IMG/VR virus record: IMGVR_UViG_3300010399_000040
Location: 1 to 64,000 of that record
From: a virus
DNA: 64,000 nt
Reading direction: 5' to 3' (one strand)
Shown: positions 51,980 through 61,381 of the stretch, piece by piece
Position numbering within the stretch: the stretch's first letter is position 1
Layout: each line of letters starts with the position of its first letter
Notes under the pieces: model-generated
Database searches by the model: none
What the model saw: the letters and a program-made list of their open reading frames with translations, nothing else
Told to the model about the DNA's origin: nothing
Program-made: the position numbers and the translations under genes

Positions 51980-54260
51980 CACTGAACTTGAGAGCATGGT
52001 CGTCCGGCTCGTCGGAGACGGGTCGTCGTACGTCAAGATGCTGCAGGACGCTCAGGCGCAAGCCACGCGCACGGCTCCTGTAGTCGAAGAACTTTTCCAG
52101 AAAATGGAGCGAGCAGCCAAGAGTGCACTCGGCGTGGTAACTCAGCTAGGCGTCGGTGTCGGCGTGTGGGAAAGCTTCATGAAGTCCGCCGAAGCCGAGC
52201 GGAACATGGTGAAGCTCAAAGCTGCCATCGAAGGTAACGGAGCCGCAGTCACTCGCACGACGGAGGATTACCTCAAGTTCGCCAAGGCTATGAGCGAGAC
52301 GACGCTCATATCCAAGGGTGAGACGCTCGCGATGCTCAAGAAGGCCGAAGCTTTCGGCCTCACCGGAGAGGCAGCTAAGAAGGCGGCGCAGCAGGCGATA
52401 CAGTTAGGGGCTGCTGGCGACGTCGACGCGGAGAGCGCCTTGCGAGTGACTGCTGCGCTCAACAAAGGGGACATCGAGCGAGCCATGCACATGGCGAGGC
52501 TCATCCCTCAGCTTCGCGGCATACGCGACTCCACGGAGTTCCTCACTGTAGCCAACAGGTTGTTCGCCACCGGGCAGAAGACTCTGGCCGCCGAGATGGA
52601 GACTAGCAGTGGTCAGTTGGAGCATATGGAGCACCAACTCGCTGCCGTCACGAAGGAGTTCGGAGCTTCGTTGGCGATAGGCATCAAACCCGCTGTCGGC
52701 TACGCTAAGGAGCTGACGGAGAAGTGGACGGAGCTCGATGATCGCACGAAGAAACTCGCTATGAACCTGCTGGCGTTGACCGCCGGCGTCGGCGGGTTGT
52801 CCAAAGTAGCCCCCATCGCAGTCGCGCAGATGCGCGCTCTGGCGCTCGCTTGCGCCGCTAACCCCTATGTCGCTCTCGCAGCTGTCGTGGTAGGCGTCGG
52901 CGTAGCGATGCATGCTCTGGCTATGGAAACATCCGGAGCGAACAAAGCTTTGGACGAACTGAACGCTTCACTCAAGAGGGGTAAGGAGCTACGGGATGCG
53001 GCTGCTTCCTCACGCGACACTCTGATACAGGAGATGGTGACTAAGGCCAAAGTCACTGGAGACAAATCCGGTCTAGAAGCGATGGCTAAGGACGTCGACA
53101 AGAGCATAGCGCAAGCCGAGCGCGACATAGAGAAGTTTAAAGCTAAGGTAGACGAGATCGGCAAATCCGGTGGAGCGATCGGTCGCCTGCTAGGTATACG
53201 CAGCGAAGATCGCGACGAAGCGAAGCGTGCGATGGATGAAGCGAAGAACCGCCTCGAACAAGCGCAGAAAGACAAGAAGGAATTGGACAAAGGCATCAAT
53301 CCGCTCGGCATCGACAAGTCACAATCGCTCGAAGTTCGCAACGCTGTGCTGGACACCACTAAGAAGCTCAAGGACATGCGCGATGCACTCGGTCTGACCG
53401 CTGAGCAAGCTGAGGTGTTCAAGCTTAAGCAGATGGGCGCGACTGACGCCCAACTCCGAGAAGCAGAGGCTATACGCAAGGAGATAACTGAGTATAACAG
53501 GCTCAACAAAGAGACGGAGGACATAATAGCGCGACGTAAGGCTATCGTCGACAGCATCGTAGAAGTGCAGCAAGCGACGACGGAGGAGATAGCTACGATG
53601 TACATGTCAGCGTCGCAGATCGCGGTGTACAAGTTGCAAGTGAAAGGAGCGACCGACGGGCAGTTGGAGATGGCGAAGTCGCTGCTAGCGACCCGCGACG
53701 CTTGGAAGGCTTACCACGACTTGCAGGACAGAGCGAAGCAACTGACTGAGCAATTCGCGTCACCTCTCGACAAGTACAAGCAGAAGGTCCAAGAGCTGCA
53801 GAATGTGTACGAGCAAGGCATGGTCACGACGGACATCTTCAACGCTGGACTCAAGAGCGCTAAGGACGACCTGGACAGCGCGACGAAGGCTGCCGAAGGG
53901 ACCAAAAGCGCGATGGACCATCTCGACGCGACTCTCAACCACACGGCAGCATCGCAAGCTAAAGTCGAGGACTTCCTGTCTAAGCACCGCGAGAACGTGC
54001 TGGCTACTCGCTCGGCTGATCGGCTGACGAGCGAGCTTTTCCCGAAGTCCGCCGGACCTGCTAACATAGGACCTCAGTACCCTCCTGGGTACGGGCATTA
54101 CGACGCTCATCCGCCGGTCGGACAAGGGCGGATCGGTAAAGAGATGGTGGAAGCTCTGCTCCCATGGCTCAAGCAGATCGCAGGTGGCACTGGCGACACC
54201 GCGAAATCGCTGTCGAGTATCGGAGCTCAACCTCTACTGGACCTCGTAGGTGGCAGCTAG
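51969..54260 (+). CDS. Tail tape measure protein
   Basis: 763 aa starting at TTG, 10 bases after CGGAGG. Typical composition: long Ala/Lys/Glu-rich helices, N-terminal tape-measure region (SMVVRLVGDGSSYVKMLQDAQAQATRTAPVVEEL), hydrophobic helices near residues 260-320 (LALTAGVGGLSKVAPIAVAQMRALALACAANPYVALAAVVVGVGVAMHALAME), then coiled coil. Length sets tail length (about 115 nm by the usual 1.5 A per residue rule, an estimate). Precedes distal tail genes. Confidence 0.92.
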   Translation: MAADTELESMVVRLVGDGSSYVKMLQDAQAQATRTAPVVEELFQKMERAAKSALGVVTQLGVGVGVWESFMKSAEAERNMVKLKAAIEGNGAAVTRTTEDYLKFAKAMSETTLISKGETLAMLKKAEAFGLTGEAAKKAAQQAIQLGAAGDVDAESALRVTAALNKGDIERAMHMARLIPQLRGIRDSTEFLTVANRLFATGQKTLAAEMETSSGQLEHMEHQLAAVTKEFGASLAIGIKPAVGYAKELTEKWTELDDRTKKLAMNLLALTAGVGGLSKVAPIAVAQMRALALACAANPYVALAAVVVGVGVAMHALAMETSGANKALDELNASLKRGKELRDAAASSRDTLIQEMVTKAKVTGDKSGLEAMAKDVDKSIAQAERDIEKFKAKVDEIGKSGGAIGRLLGIRSEDRDEAKRAMDEAKNRLEQAQKDKKELDKGINPLGIDKSQSLEVRNAVLDTTKKLKDMRDALGLTAEQAEVFKLKQMGATDAQLREAEAIRKEITEYNRLNKETEDIIARRKAIVDSIVEVQQATTEEIATMYMSASQIAVYKLQVKGATDGQLEMAKSLLATRDAWKAYHDLQDRAKQLTEQFASPLDKYKQKVQELQNVYEQGMVTTDIFNAGLKSAKDDLDSATKAAEGTKSAMDHLDATLNHTAASQAKVEDFLSKHRENVLATRSADRLTSELFPKSAGPANIGPQYPPGYGHYDAHPPVGQGRIGKEMVEALLPWLKQIAGGTGDTAKSLSSIGAQPLLDLVGGS

Positions 54261-55269
54261 CCTTCAGAACACCACCGGTGTGCGTACCTACTCCGCTAAG
54301 CGAGACAAGGACGGGTACACCGATTACAAAGTAGTCTTCCGCGTCAACGTCGACAAGGACGACGGACCCGGCGTAGCTATGAACTGCCCAGGTCTTCCGA
54401 TCCCGGGTTCAGCGTGGGACTTCGAAGGCGACAGCGACGAGTGGGCGTACTGCACGTGGGAGATGACTGCGAGTCCGGTGCAGAAGCCAGATGACATAAT
54501 AAAGCAGTTCGACGTGGAAGTGATGTTCACTACGCGACCAATGTCGAAGTACTGTCGCGAAGTCCGGTTCGAGGATCCGCTGTTGGAACCGCCTCGCATC
54601 TCAGGAAGCTTCATAAAGTACACCGAAGAAGCGTCGTACGATCGCTTCGGTCAGCCGATCGTGAACAGCGCTAACGAACGCATGCGAGGTCCGCAGACGG
54701 AGTTCGACAAGAGCCGCAACGCTATCAGCGTAGAGCAGAACGTGCTCGACTTGGAACTCGACCTCTTGTCGCAGATGAACGACACTGTCAACGAAGCTCC
54801 CATGTGGGGACTCCCTGCCCGTTGCATAAAGCTCACTGTCGGCCCATGGGAGAAGAAGTACATCGGAGCTTGCTGCGCTTACTACACGCGCAAGTTCGAC
54901 TTCGAGACTAACGTCGTGGTCGACCCCGAGACAGGAGAAGTCAGCTCCGGCTTCGACCGCGACTTGCTGGACGAAGGCACCAAGTGTCTGCGCGGAGATT
55001 GGGACCGCGATCCAGCGTCGCTCACGTACGGCGCTTTCAAGCTAGCTGACGGCGTCGACGGCACCAAGTCGTCCGACTTCATGCGGTTCAAGGATTGGAA
55101 CGGGGAACTCGGCAAGGTCATACTCGACGGATTCGGCAAACCTATACACGAGGCTATCGGCACTGGCAGCGGCACCGGGGACGCTGTACCGACTAGCCCA
55201 GGAAACGTCCACGTCGAGAAGTACGACGAGTCGGACTTCTTCCTGTTGGGCATACCTACGGAGTTTTAA
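54250..55269 (+). CDS. Distal tail or baseplate protein
   Basis: 339 aa from GTG, overlapping the tape measure by 11 bases. Beta-rich, aromatic: TDYKVVFRVNVDKDDGPGVAMN, DEWAYCTWEMTASPVQKPDDIIKQFDVEVMFTTRPM, YIGACCAYYTRKFDFETNVVVDPETG. Position after the tape measure suits a distal tail protein. No family recognised. Confidence 0.62.
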   Translation: MAASLQNTTGVRTYSAKRDKDGYTDYKVVFRVNVDKDDGPGVAMNCPGLPIPGSAWDFEGDSDEWAYCTWEMTASPVQKPDDIIKQFDVEVMFTTRPMSKYCREVRFEDPLLEPPRISGSFIKYTEEASYDRFGQPIVNSANERMRGPQTEFDKSRNAISVEQNVLDLELDLLSQMNDTVNEAPMWGLPARCIKLTVGPWEKKYIGACCAYYTRKFDFETNVVVDPETGEVSSGFDRDLLDEGTKCLRGDWDRDPASLTYGAFKLADGVDGTKSSDFMRFKDWNGELGKVILDGFGKPIHEAIGTGSGTGDAVPTSPGNVHVEKYDESDFFLLGIPTEF

Positions 55270-55271
55270 CT

Positions 55272-55718
55272 GTGTCCAAGGAGATAACTGTACGTACTTC
55301 GCTCCGCGTCAGCAACGGGGCGATGGTGTACCAGCAGCCGTGTCCTACGCAGTACCAAGTAGATCAAGCGAACTTGGGCGGTGCGACGCCTGGCCAGCTC
55401 AACGTCACTGTGAAGGGCGTCGCTGTCGACTTGTCAGAGCTGACTTTACCGGGCGTGGTGCTCATGGTCAACCTCGATCCGACCAACTATGTAGAGTTCG
55501 GTATCTACTCACCCTCTATTTTGGAGTTCTTCCCGCTCGGAGAACTTCGTCCTGGCGATCCACCGGCATTGTTCCGGCTGAGTCGCAACCTCTCGGAGCA
55601 GTACTATGGCACAGGAACAGGAACTACCGGAGGAGGAGAGTCAAATCAGCTCTACCTCAAAGCGAACGGACCGACGGGGACTATCTGCAAAGTCATCGTC
55701 GACGCGTTCGAAGCTTAG
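55272..55718 (+). CDS. Hypothetical virion beta protein
   Basis: 148 aa from GTG. TVRTSLRVSNGAMVYQQPCPTQYQVDQ and LTLPGVVLMVNLDPTNYVEFGIYSPSILEFFPLGELRPGDPPALFRLS are beta strands and turns as in tail-tip proteins. A poly-Gly/Thr stretch (YGTGTGTTGGGESN) near the end precedes a 113-base overlap with the next gene. Confidence 0.6.
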   Translation: MSKEITVRTSLRVSNGAMVYQQPCPTQYQVDQANLGGATPGQLNVTVKGVAVDLSELTLPGVVLMVNLDPTNYVEFGIYSPSILEFFPLGELRPGDPPALFRLSRNLSEQYYGTGTGTTGGGESNQLYLKANGPTGTICKVIVDAFEA

Positions 55719-56106
55719 CATCGTCGAGAACATCTATTTCCACGAACCGAATGCGCAGCCTACTGGCGTGACCAGCAGGTTCCAGCGAGAGTTGGAGTCC
55801 GATGACTTACCGTACGGACCTCGACGGATGAAAGTCACTGAAGAATGGCAACCACTGGACACAGGGTGGATCGACTCGCCGTCGCTCATCCGCATCGAGA
55901 ACTTGGAGGGCGTGTTCCAGCAGCGCATCCCCACCGTCGAGCAAAGGACAGTCGCCGCCGAGAAAGTAGTCGAGGTAGGTCGCGACGGTGTAGCGTACGC
56001 GTTGGTGCGACCGACGTGCGTAGAACGTATCGTTCCAGCGACTGTGCTGTGCGTACGATGCCGCAGAGGTGAAGCTTCCATCTTAGTCACTGCGTATCCG
56101 AGGTAG
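55606..56106 (+). CDS. Hypothetical tail-tip protein
   Basis: 166 aa; ATG at 55606 with GGAG ten bases before, overlapping the previous gene in another frame for 113 bases. The first 35 residues (MAQEQELPEEESQISSTSKRTDRRGLSAKSSSTRSK) are polar low-complexity; the conserved-looking part begins at SIVENIYFHEPN. Includes FQRELESDDLPYGPRRMKV and TCVERIVPATVLCVRCRRGEASILV. No family recognised. Confidence 0.55.
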   Translation: MAQEQELPEEESQISSTSKRTDRRGLSAKSSSTRSKLSIVENIYFHEPNAQPTGVTSRFQRELESDDLPYGPRRMKVTEEWQPLDTGWIDSPSLIRIENLEGVFQQRIPTVEQRTVAAEKVVEVGRDGVAYALVRPTCVERIVPATVLCVRCRRGEASILVTAYPR

Positions 56107-56107
56107 G

Positions 56108-56653
56108 ATGGCGTTCACTGAGGAATCCGTAAAAGCGTTACAGGAGCTCATCTCGTGGTGGCGCCGACAACGCGTCAACACGCTCAATCGTCCGCACGTC
56201 GAAGATGAGCAAGGCGGTTCGCCGGAAGTCTACGTAGCTCGTGTGCCGACTGATGGCATTCCTGCTTGTTCGCACCCAGGGACTGGCACAGCTCCCCCTG
56301 TGGCGGAAGACGGTGAAGTCCCTGGTACTGCCGACTGCCTTATCTACTACATAGACGAGCTGGGGACACTCCAACCGATAGGCGAGCTCAAGCAGACTGT
56401 CCACAACTTGTCGTTCGTCGACGTGCCTGGAGACACGTGGTGCAGCGTCCACCGCGACAAGTTCGGACGCTGGCTCGCTGCCACCGTCGGGAGCAGCGGC
56501 AGTTCGCTGACATCTGCGTCATTCGAAGTCATATCGGACGTTTCAGTGTCCATCGTCATCGACATGGCTACGTGTTTAGCTACAGCGACTGTGACTAAGA
56601 CGTTCTCGACTGTGACTTTGACAGGGGACAACATCAGCGTGGTGTTCTCGTGA
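56108..56653 (+). CDS. Hypothetical tail-tip protein
   Basis: 181 aa. N-terminal helix with WWRRQRVNTLNRPHVEDE, middle beta region (PGTADCLIYYIDELGTLQPIGEL, HNLSFVDVPGDTWCSVHRDKFGRW) and a Ser/Thr-rich beta C-terminus (VSVSIVIDMATCLATATVTKTFSTVTLTG). Likely virion-associated by position. No family recognised. Confidence 0.58.
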   Translation: MAFTEESVKALQELISWWRRQRVNTLNRPHVEDEQGGSPEVYVARVPTDGIPACSHPGTGTAPPVAEDGEVPGTADCLIYYIDELGTLQPIGELKQTVHNLSFVDVPGDTWCSVHRDKFGRWLAATVGSSGSSLTSASFEVISDVSVSIVIDMATCLATATVTKTFSTVTLTGDNISVVFS

Positions 56654-57522
56654 GGACTACGACTGACGTCACTACGCAGACGCTGGCCTGTCCTTGTACT
56701 AACTGCTTCGGCGGTTGCGAGATGTGCGCCGGCACAGGATCGGGTGCTGGCCCGCTTCCTGACGTGCTCCACATAACTATCTCTGGCAACACCTGGGTCA
56801 AGCGTGCTGGTGACTCTAACGACCACCCTTGGATAGACGAATTAAATCCAGGTACTCAGCTACTCTTCAACGAAGTTACTAACCAGTTCGACATTGCTGC
56901 CTCATGTCCGACTCCTCCTCCGTACGACTCGCCACCCTCCACAGGGGGGCTTCTCGATCCTATCTCCTTTCGACTAGTGTGGGACCCTAACTGGACTAAC
57001 AGGGACGTCTCCGGAACTGGCTTAGGTAACGGAGCCTGGGTATACAAGCAATACGGTGGCGGAGGCTACGTTTACGGTAGCAACTATTCGGCTTTTATCA
57101 TCAAGCTGGTATGCGTCAATGTCGGCGTAGAGGAGACTCCCAGCCTAAAGTGCTACATCTCTTGGTACACCGACGAGACTGGCTTCAGTGGCACAGGGAC
57201 CGGTACCGGTACATCGCCGGGTACAGGCGAGGGCGACCCTGTAGGCGCACCTTACGCGAGGATATCGTCCATCACGACCGTAGGGACGAAATCAGGTTTT
57301 CGCTGGCCCGATCAGAAGGACGTCACTTATACGAACGAGTGTAATCCACCGTTCTTCAAGTTCCCCGATCCAGGCTCGCTGATTTTTAACGCCGAAACGT
57401 CCAATGGCGCTCCTGATCAGCATTTCAGCGGCAACTACATAGGTGCTCCCGGTACGGGTATCGAGCCACTCAACTTCTACACGGGTGCTTACGCTTTACT
57501 GAGCGCTACGGTGACAGCATGA
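56650..57522 (+). CDS. Cys-rich N-terminal tail-tip beta protein
   Basis: 290 aa starting with GTG. TQTLACPCTNCFGGCEMCAGTG at residues 8-29 is a tight Cys cluster (C-x-C-x2-C-x3-C-x2-C). The rest is aromatic/Gly-rich beta (GGGGYVYGSNYSAFIIKLVCVNVGV, GTGTGTGTSPGTGEG, FSGNYIGAPGTGIEPLNF). Looks like a receptor-binding or structural tip protein. No family recognised. Confidence 0.6.
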   Translation: MRTTTDVTTQTLACPCTNCFGGCEMCAGTGSGAGPLPDVLHITISGNTWVKRAGDSNDHPWIDELNPGTQLLFNEVTNQFDIAASCPTPPPYDSPPSTGGLLDPISFRLVWDPNWTNRDVSGTGLGNGAWVYKQYGGGGYVYGSNYSAFIIKLVCVNVGVEETPSLKCYISWYTDETGFSGTGTGTGTSPGTGEGDPVGAPYARISSITTVGTKSGFRWPDQKDVTYTNECNPPFFKFPDPGSLIFNAETSNGAPDQHFSGNYIGAPGTGIEPLNFYTGAYALLSATVTA

Positions 57523-58562
57523 GGCAGTGCAAGTGCGGAAAATGTAGGTTATGTTGGCTCACCGACAACACTGTCGAGTATGCCAAGAAGTTCGGCGAAC
57601 CTGAACCTATCCACCCTAGGCCGACTATTGAGGAAGCTCCTCCACTCCCTGTAGAGTTTCCTTGCGTACACAGGCTGGAGAGGACAGCGCAGAGAGTCGC
57701 TTGCGACGAATGTCAAGAGGGCGCTAGACTCCCTGTTTTAGGCTGCGAACTGTTTGGTACCTGTACCTACTCCAAGCGAGGTGTCGGAGTCGCTAGCTGC
57801 TGCAAATACTGTAAGTCTCGCATGATCCTGGACAAGACGAAAGGCGCTTCGACCGACGGTGTCGGTGTTGTACTCGGAGCCTACAAGTGGCCCGAACTGA
57901 TACGCTTGCAGATACGTCTCGTCCGACACACGTGCGGCGCGGTGCCGATCCTCGTGTCCGACGACATGCAAGGTTCTCCTGTGGACAGGTCAGCTGAGCT
58001 AAGAGTTGTGTGCGAATCTGAGAGTGCGGAGTACGTCGGGGGACCGCACATAGGACACGGCGGCGGCGACGTGGCCGCCTTCCACAGGGGCGTGCTGTGG
58101 GCAACGCGTAAAGAACTGCGAGTATTAGCTAAGCTTTCGCAGAGGTTCTTAGTGCTCAAAGGCGACTGGTTACAGAAGGGCGCAGCGCAGTTGCTGGACA
58201 GCGGTCTACCTCTCGCCACGCGGCACGCACGTCCTTCGTTTCCTCTGCGTACCGAAGCGTGCTTGCTGGACGTCGCAGCGTGGGGAGCATCGCTCAACAA
58301 GATCGAACCCAAAGCTTACTTCTCAGCAGAGAGACTGCACTCGGAGAGCGTGATCCGCAGAGCGCTGGATTCGCTCGGAGGAAAGTACTGGCCTTTGACC
58401 CTATTCGGGCCCGTGCGACGGCAGCCTTACGACGGTACAGTGTGGCACAACTCGCACGGTCGCGAAGCTTACGAGACGATCGCTAGCCTCCTCGGTGTGA
58501 CTCTCGACGAAGACTTCCACACTGACGGCTGGCAGAACGAACCGGAGTACAGCATAGGATGA
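57519..58562 (+). CDS. Glycosyltransferase-like protein with Cys-rich N-terminus
   Basis: 347 aa. The N-terminus CKCGKCRLCW and later CDECQEGARL, CKYCKSRM are paired Cys (zinc knuckles). The remainder (LGAYKWPELIRLQIRLVRHTCGAVPILVSDDMQGS, HGGGDVAAFHRGVLWATRKELRVLAKLSQRFLVL) reads like a GT-A type transferase (PILVSDD...; donor site). Coupled to the next transferase gene by ATGA. Confidence 0.65.
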   Translation: MRQCKCGKCRLCWLTDNTVEYAKKFGEPEPIHPRPTIEEAPPLPVEFPCVHRLERTAQRVACDECQEGARLPVLGCELFGTCTYSKRGVGVASCCKYCKSRMILDKTKGASTDGVGVVLGAYKWPELIRLQIRLVRHTCGAVPILVSDDMQGSPVDRSAELRVVCESESAEYVGGPHIGHGGGDVAAFHRGVLWATRKELRVLAKLSQRFLVLKGDWLQKGAAQLLDSGLPLATRHARPSFPLRTEACLLDVAAWGASLNKIEPKAYFSAERLHSESVIRRALDSLGGKYWPLTLFGPVRRQPYDGTVWHNSHGREAYETIASLLGVTLDEDFHTDGWQNEPEYSIG

Positions 58563-59812
58563 AACTAAGCCTAGTCGTACCAACTATAGGTAGGCCAAGT
58601 ATCGCAAGGACGCTCGCTTCTCTGGTCGCTCAGGAGTGGCGATCTGGCGACGAAGTGCTGCTGGTCGGCGACGGGCATCTACCGCACGTAGAAGAACTGT
58701 GGCACCAGTTCTCGCTGCCAGGGAAGTACGTAGAGGTAGATGGGCCTCACGGAGACTGGGGGCACAGCGTGCGTAACCTCGTGCTCCCTCGCCTCGTCGG
58801 CGACTACGTAATGGCGTTGGACGACGACGACGAGATGGCGCCAGGAGCGATCAGCGTAGTACGGAAAGCGCTGAGTGCAACGCCAAGTAAGTGCCACATG
58901 TTCCGGATGCAGTGGGCCGGTGGACTACTGTGGAAGGATCGTGAATTGCTCCACGAGAACGTCGGCACGCCTATGTTCGTGCACCCGAACGACGGTAAGT
59001 TCGGAAAATACGCCCCTGTGAGGGGCGGAGACTGCCAGTTCGCTCAAGAGACGGTCTCGCTTCACGGAGGTGAGCTCGTCTGGCGCGAGGAGATCGTGTG
59101 CCACGTACGACCGCGATCGTGGGCATCGAAGCCGATCGTTGCACCGCCTCCGCCTCCTACCGCTCGTCCTACCTGGGCTTACGGCGTCACGACGGTACCC
59201 AGCCGACGCGAGACGACGCTGCCACGGACGCTCGCTTCCCTCGCTGCCGCCGGGTTCGCCTCCCCTCGGCTGCGCGTGGACGACGTGGAGAACGATCGGC
59301 TGTACGCGCCTGGGAACTGGTGGTTGCTCCTCCACGAGCTTTGGATTCGCAGCGAAGGTGGAGCCGACTTCTACGCCATATTCCAGGACGACGTGATAGC
59401 TGCGAAGGGCTTGCGGGAGCACATCGAGCGTAGCAGTTTCCCGGAGAAGGTGTACCTCAACCTCTACGTGGACTTCAAGAACGCTCCTCTGGCGCGGGGC
59501 GACGGCGGATGGTTCTACAGCAACCAGATGGGCAGAGGTGCGCTGGGTCTGGTGTTCACTCGCGACGGCGCTAAAATGCTGCTCTGTTCCAACTACATGG
59601 TGGAGAGGTTCGTACCTGACCCTAGGACACCCGGGAGGCACCGTGAAGCTCTCGACGGAGGAGTAGTCACGGCCATGAAACGCGCTGGATACAAGGAGAT
59701 GTGCCACAACCCTTCGCTCGTCGATCACATCGGTACTCACTCGACCATGTCGAGCAAAGTGTGGCCGACGGGATCACCCCTGTGGAAAGGGGAGGACGTA
59801 CTTGTCAGCTAA
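58559..59812 (+). CDS. Double glycosyltransferase (GT2-type)
   Basis: 417 aa. N-terminal GT2 domain: LSLVVPTIGRPSIARTLASLVAQEW, DEVLLVGDGHLPHV, then the metal-binding DDD in YVMALDDDDEMAPGAI. A second, related domain begins about residue 200: WAYGVTTVPSRRETTLPRTLASLAAAGF, LRVDDVENDRLY and FYAIFQDDVIAAKGLREH. A Pro linker (APPPPPTARPT) joins the two. The last 39 bases overlap the convergent aminotransferase gene. Probably builds a glycan for virion or cell. Confidence 0.85.
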   Translation: MKLSLVVPTIGRPSIARTLASLVAQEWRSGDEVLLVGDGHLPHVEELWHQFSLPGKYVEVDGPHGDWGHSVRNLVLPRLVGDYVMALDDDDEMAPGAISVVRKALSATPSKCHMFRMQWAGGLLWKDRELLHENVGTPMFVHPNDGKFGKYAPVRGGDCQFAQETVSLHGGELVWREEIVCHVRPRSWASKPIVAPPPPPTARPTWAYGVTTVPSRRETTLPRTLASLAAAGFASPRLRVDDVENDRLYAPGNWWLLLHELWIRSEGGADFYAIFQDDVIAAKGLREHIERSSFPEKVYLNLYVDFKNAPLARGDGGWFYSNQMGRGALGLVFTRDGAKMLLCSNYMVERFVPDPRTPGRHREALDGGVVTAMKRAGYKEMCHNPSLVDHIGTHSTMSSKVWPTGSPLWKGEDVLVS

Positions 59813-60760
59813 GTCGACAGCGAGTTCCATATATCTGCGGTGTTCGTCGACGGACTCCATCAAGTCCAGCGGGAAATAGAGCACCTCTTGCGACGCCTCC
59901 CTCGCTCCAGGACACGCCTCGCGTCTGAACTCCGCTTGCATGGACATCGGTTTGAAGCCGCACCTCGCTTGCACACCTCGTTTGCGAAGCTCCGCAACCA
60001 ACGCGTCGACGTCGGTGTACTCCACTTTGACGTCGTACACCCAATGAGCATTGCGAGGCGGCATCCGCCACTCCGGAGGCGTCGCATTGCTGTACGCGAG
60101 CACGCGACGCGTCCGACAGTCAACGTTGTGCACGTAGTTACGCAGAGACTCTCGCACCTTCACCGCGAGCGAATCCGCCAACCTGTAGTTGTGCCCGCGC
60201 GGCACGTGCCTGTAGTCGTGCGCATCAGTGAATCCGAGGCACCTGAGTTGCCTGGCCAGGTCAGCTTCGCGGGGTGAGTAGAAAGCGACGGCGCCACCTT
60301 CCTCCCCCGCCACGATCTTGTTCCTGTAGAAGGACCAACACGCGGCGTCTGTGTACTTGTGCGGTATCACGCCGTGAGCTTCAGCGAGGTCCTCCACAAC
60401 GACGGTGGACGTACCATCTACGATGTCGTGTAACGCATCCACGTCGCACCGCCGTCCGTAGATGTGCGTTGCGAGGATCGCTACGGTGTCGCCAGTGATC
60501 GCTCGCTCAACTTTGCGTACGTCGATGAGGAGCTTCTCGTCGCAATCGACGAACACCGGCTTGAGACCAGCCATGACGACCGCCCGCGGGCAAGCCACCA
60601 TGTTGAAGTCGCACATTATGACTTCTCCACCTCTGCGTAGCTGCAGAGCTTCGAAAGCGAGGTGGAGTGCCGCTGTACCGGAGTTGCAAGCTACGACCTG
60701 CGACGCTTCCACCCCGTTGAACTGCGCCCACTCCGCCTCCAACAACCTGACCTGTTCCAT
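59774..60760 (-). CDS. DegT/DnrJ/EryC1-type sugar aminotransferase
   Basis: 328 aa from the ATG at 60760 eight bases after AGGAGG. PLP enzyme signature: CNSGTAALHLAFEAL (the family N-x-(S/T)-A-L-x-x-A-L region), VEDLAEAHG, and SFYRNKIVAGEEGGAVAF with the Schiff-base Lys (N-K-x-(V/I)-x-x-GEGG). Transfers an amino group to a keto sugar such as the product of the dehydratase at 2468-3322. Ends convergently, overlapping the GT gene. Confidence 0.87.
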   Translation of the reverse strand: MEQVRLLEAEWAQFNGVEASQVVACNSGTAALHLAFEALQLRRGGEVIMCDFNMVACPRAVVMAGLKPVFVDCDEKLLIDVRKVERAITGDTVAILATHIYGRRCDVDALHDIVDGTSTVVVEDLAEAHGVIPHKYTDAACWSFYRNKIVAGEEGGAVAFYSPREADLARQLRCLGFTDAHDYRHVPRGHNYRLADSLAVKVRESLRNYVHNVDCRTRRVLAYSNATPPEWRMPPRNAHWVYDVKVEYTDVDALVAELRKRGVQARCGFKPMSMQAEFRREACPGAREASQEVLYFPLDLMESVDEHRRYMELAVDLADKYVLPFPQG

Positions 60761-60776
60761 GGCTGCCACCCTCCTG

Positions 60777-60884
60777 CCTAGTTCGATCCCAGTTCTTCCA
60801 GGTTCGATCCTGGTACCTCGGGACGGGTCGATATGGGGTATTCATCATCCCAGATTCGGCGGTCCCAGTCTTGATCCAGGGAGA
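60777..60884 (-). repeat. Structured element, copy B
   Basis: On the minus strand, blocks TCTCC, ACCGCCGA, GGGATGAT, ACCCC, GACCCG and AGAACTGGGATCGA occur in the same order as in the plus-strand element at 11107-11210, with matching hairpins (CCTGG/CTGGG, GGG/CCC, CCAGG/CCTGG). It covers the end of the cupin gene and the leader of the aminotransferase. Confidence 0.6.
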
Positions 60885-61381
60885 TAAGTCTTATCCGCGC
60901 TACCGACGTACGGACCCTGCTTCACTTCCAGGAACACCGACTCAGCTACCATGGTCAGCGAATGCGCTCCAGAAAGGAGTATCGCTACGTCGCCGTGGTA
61001 AAGTCGAACAGTCTCGACGTGCTCACCCGAGCTGGCGTACACGTCGAGGTCGATGATCCCCGCGACGCAGATGAGCACCTCCTGCGTGCCTACGATGCTT
61101 CGCTTAACAGGGTTGTGCACGTGCGGAGCGATGATGTGACCCTTGGGTCGACGGAACTCCGCGAACTGCAGGGTGGCATCCTCCGGCGTCACGAAGCCCA
61201 GAGGCTTCTTCGCTAGGTTGGGTACGTTGTCGCACACTACGAGAGCGAGCAGACCCTCGCCGCCATCCGGGCTGACGTGCTCTATGCGTCTGAGTCTAGC
61301 GTCCAGGGTAGTCCTCCAAGACTGGAACGATGCTGTCGTCGCATATGAACTCCCACGTTCCGTAGGGATTGCGACCGTCAC
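60845..61381 (-). CDS. Cupin sugar isomerase (FdtA/WxcM-like)
   Basis: 178 aa as an open frame from the ATG at 61381; the first about 25 codons overlap the next gene. A better start may be the CTG at 61306, six bases after GGAGG, giving 153 aa, near the usual 130-150 aa. Cupin pattern: LGFVTPEDATLQFAEFRRPKGHIIAPHVHNPVKRSIVGTQEVLICVAGIIDLDVYASSG (G...H-x-H...E...G) and LYHGDVAILLSGAHS. With the neighbouring aminotransferase this makes a 3,4-keto-isomerase for an amino-deoxysugar likely. Confidence 0.72.
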   Translation of the reverse strand: MTVAIPTERGSSYATTASFQSWRTTLDARLRRIEHVSPDGGEGLLALVVCDNVPNLAKKPLGFVTPEDATLQFAEFRRPKGHIIAPHVHNPVKRSIVGTQEVLICVAGIIDLDVYASSGEHVETVRLYHGDVAILLSGAHSLTMVAESVFLEVKQGPYVGSADKTYLPGSRLGPPNLG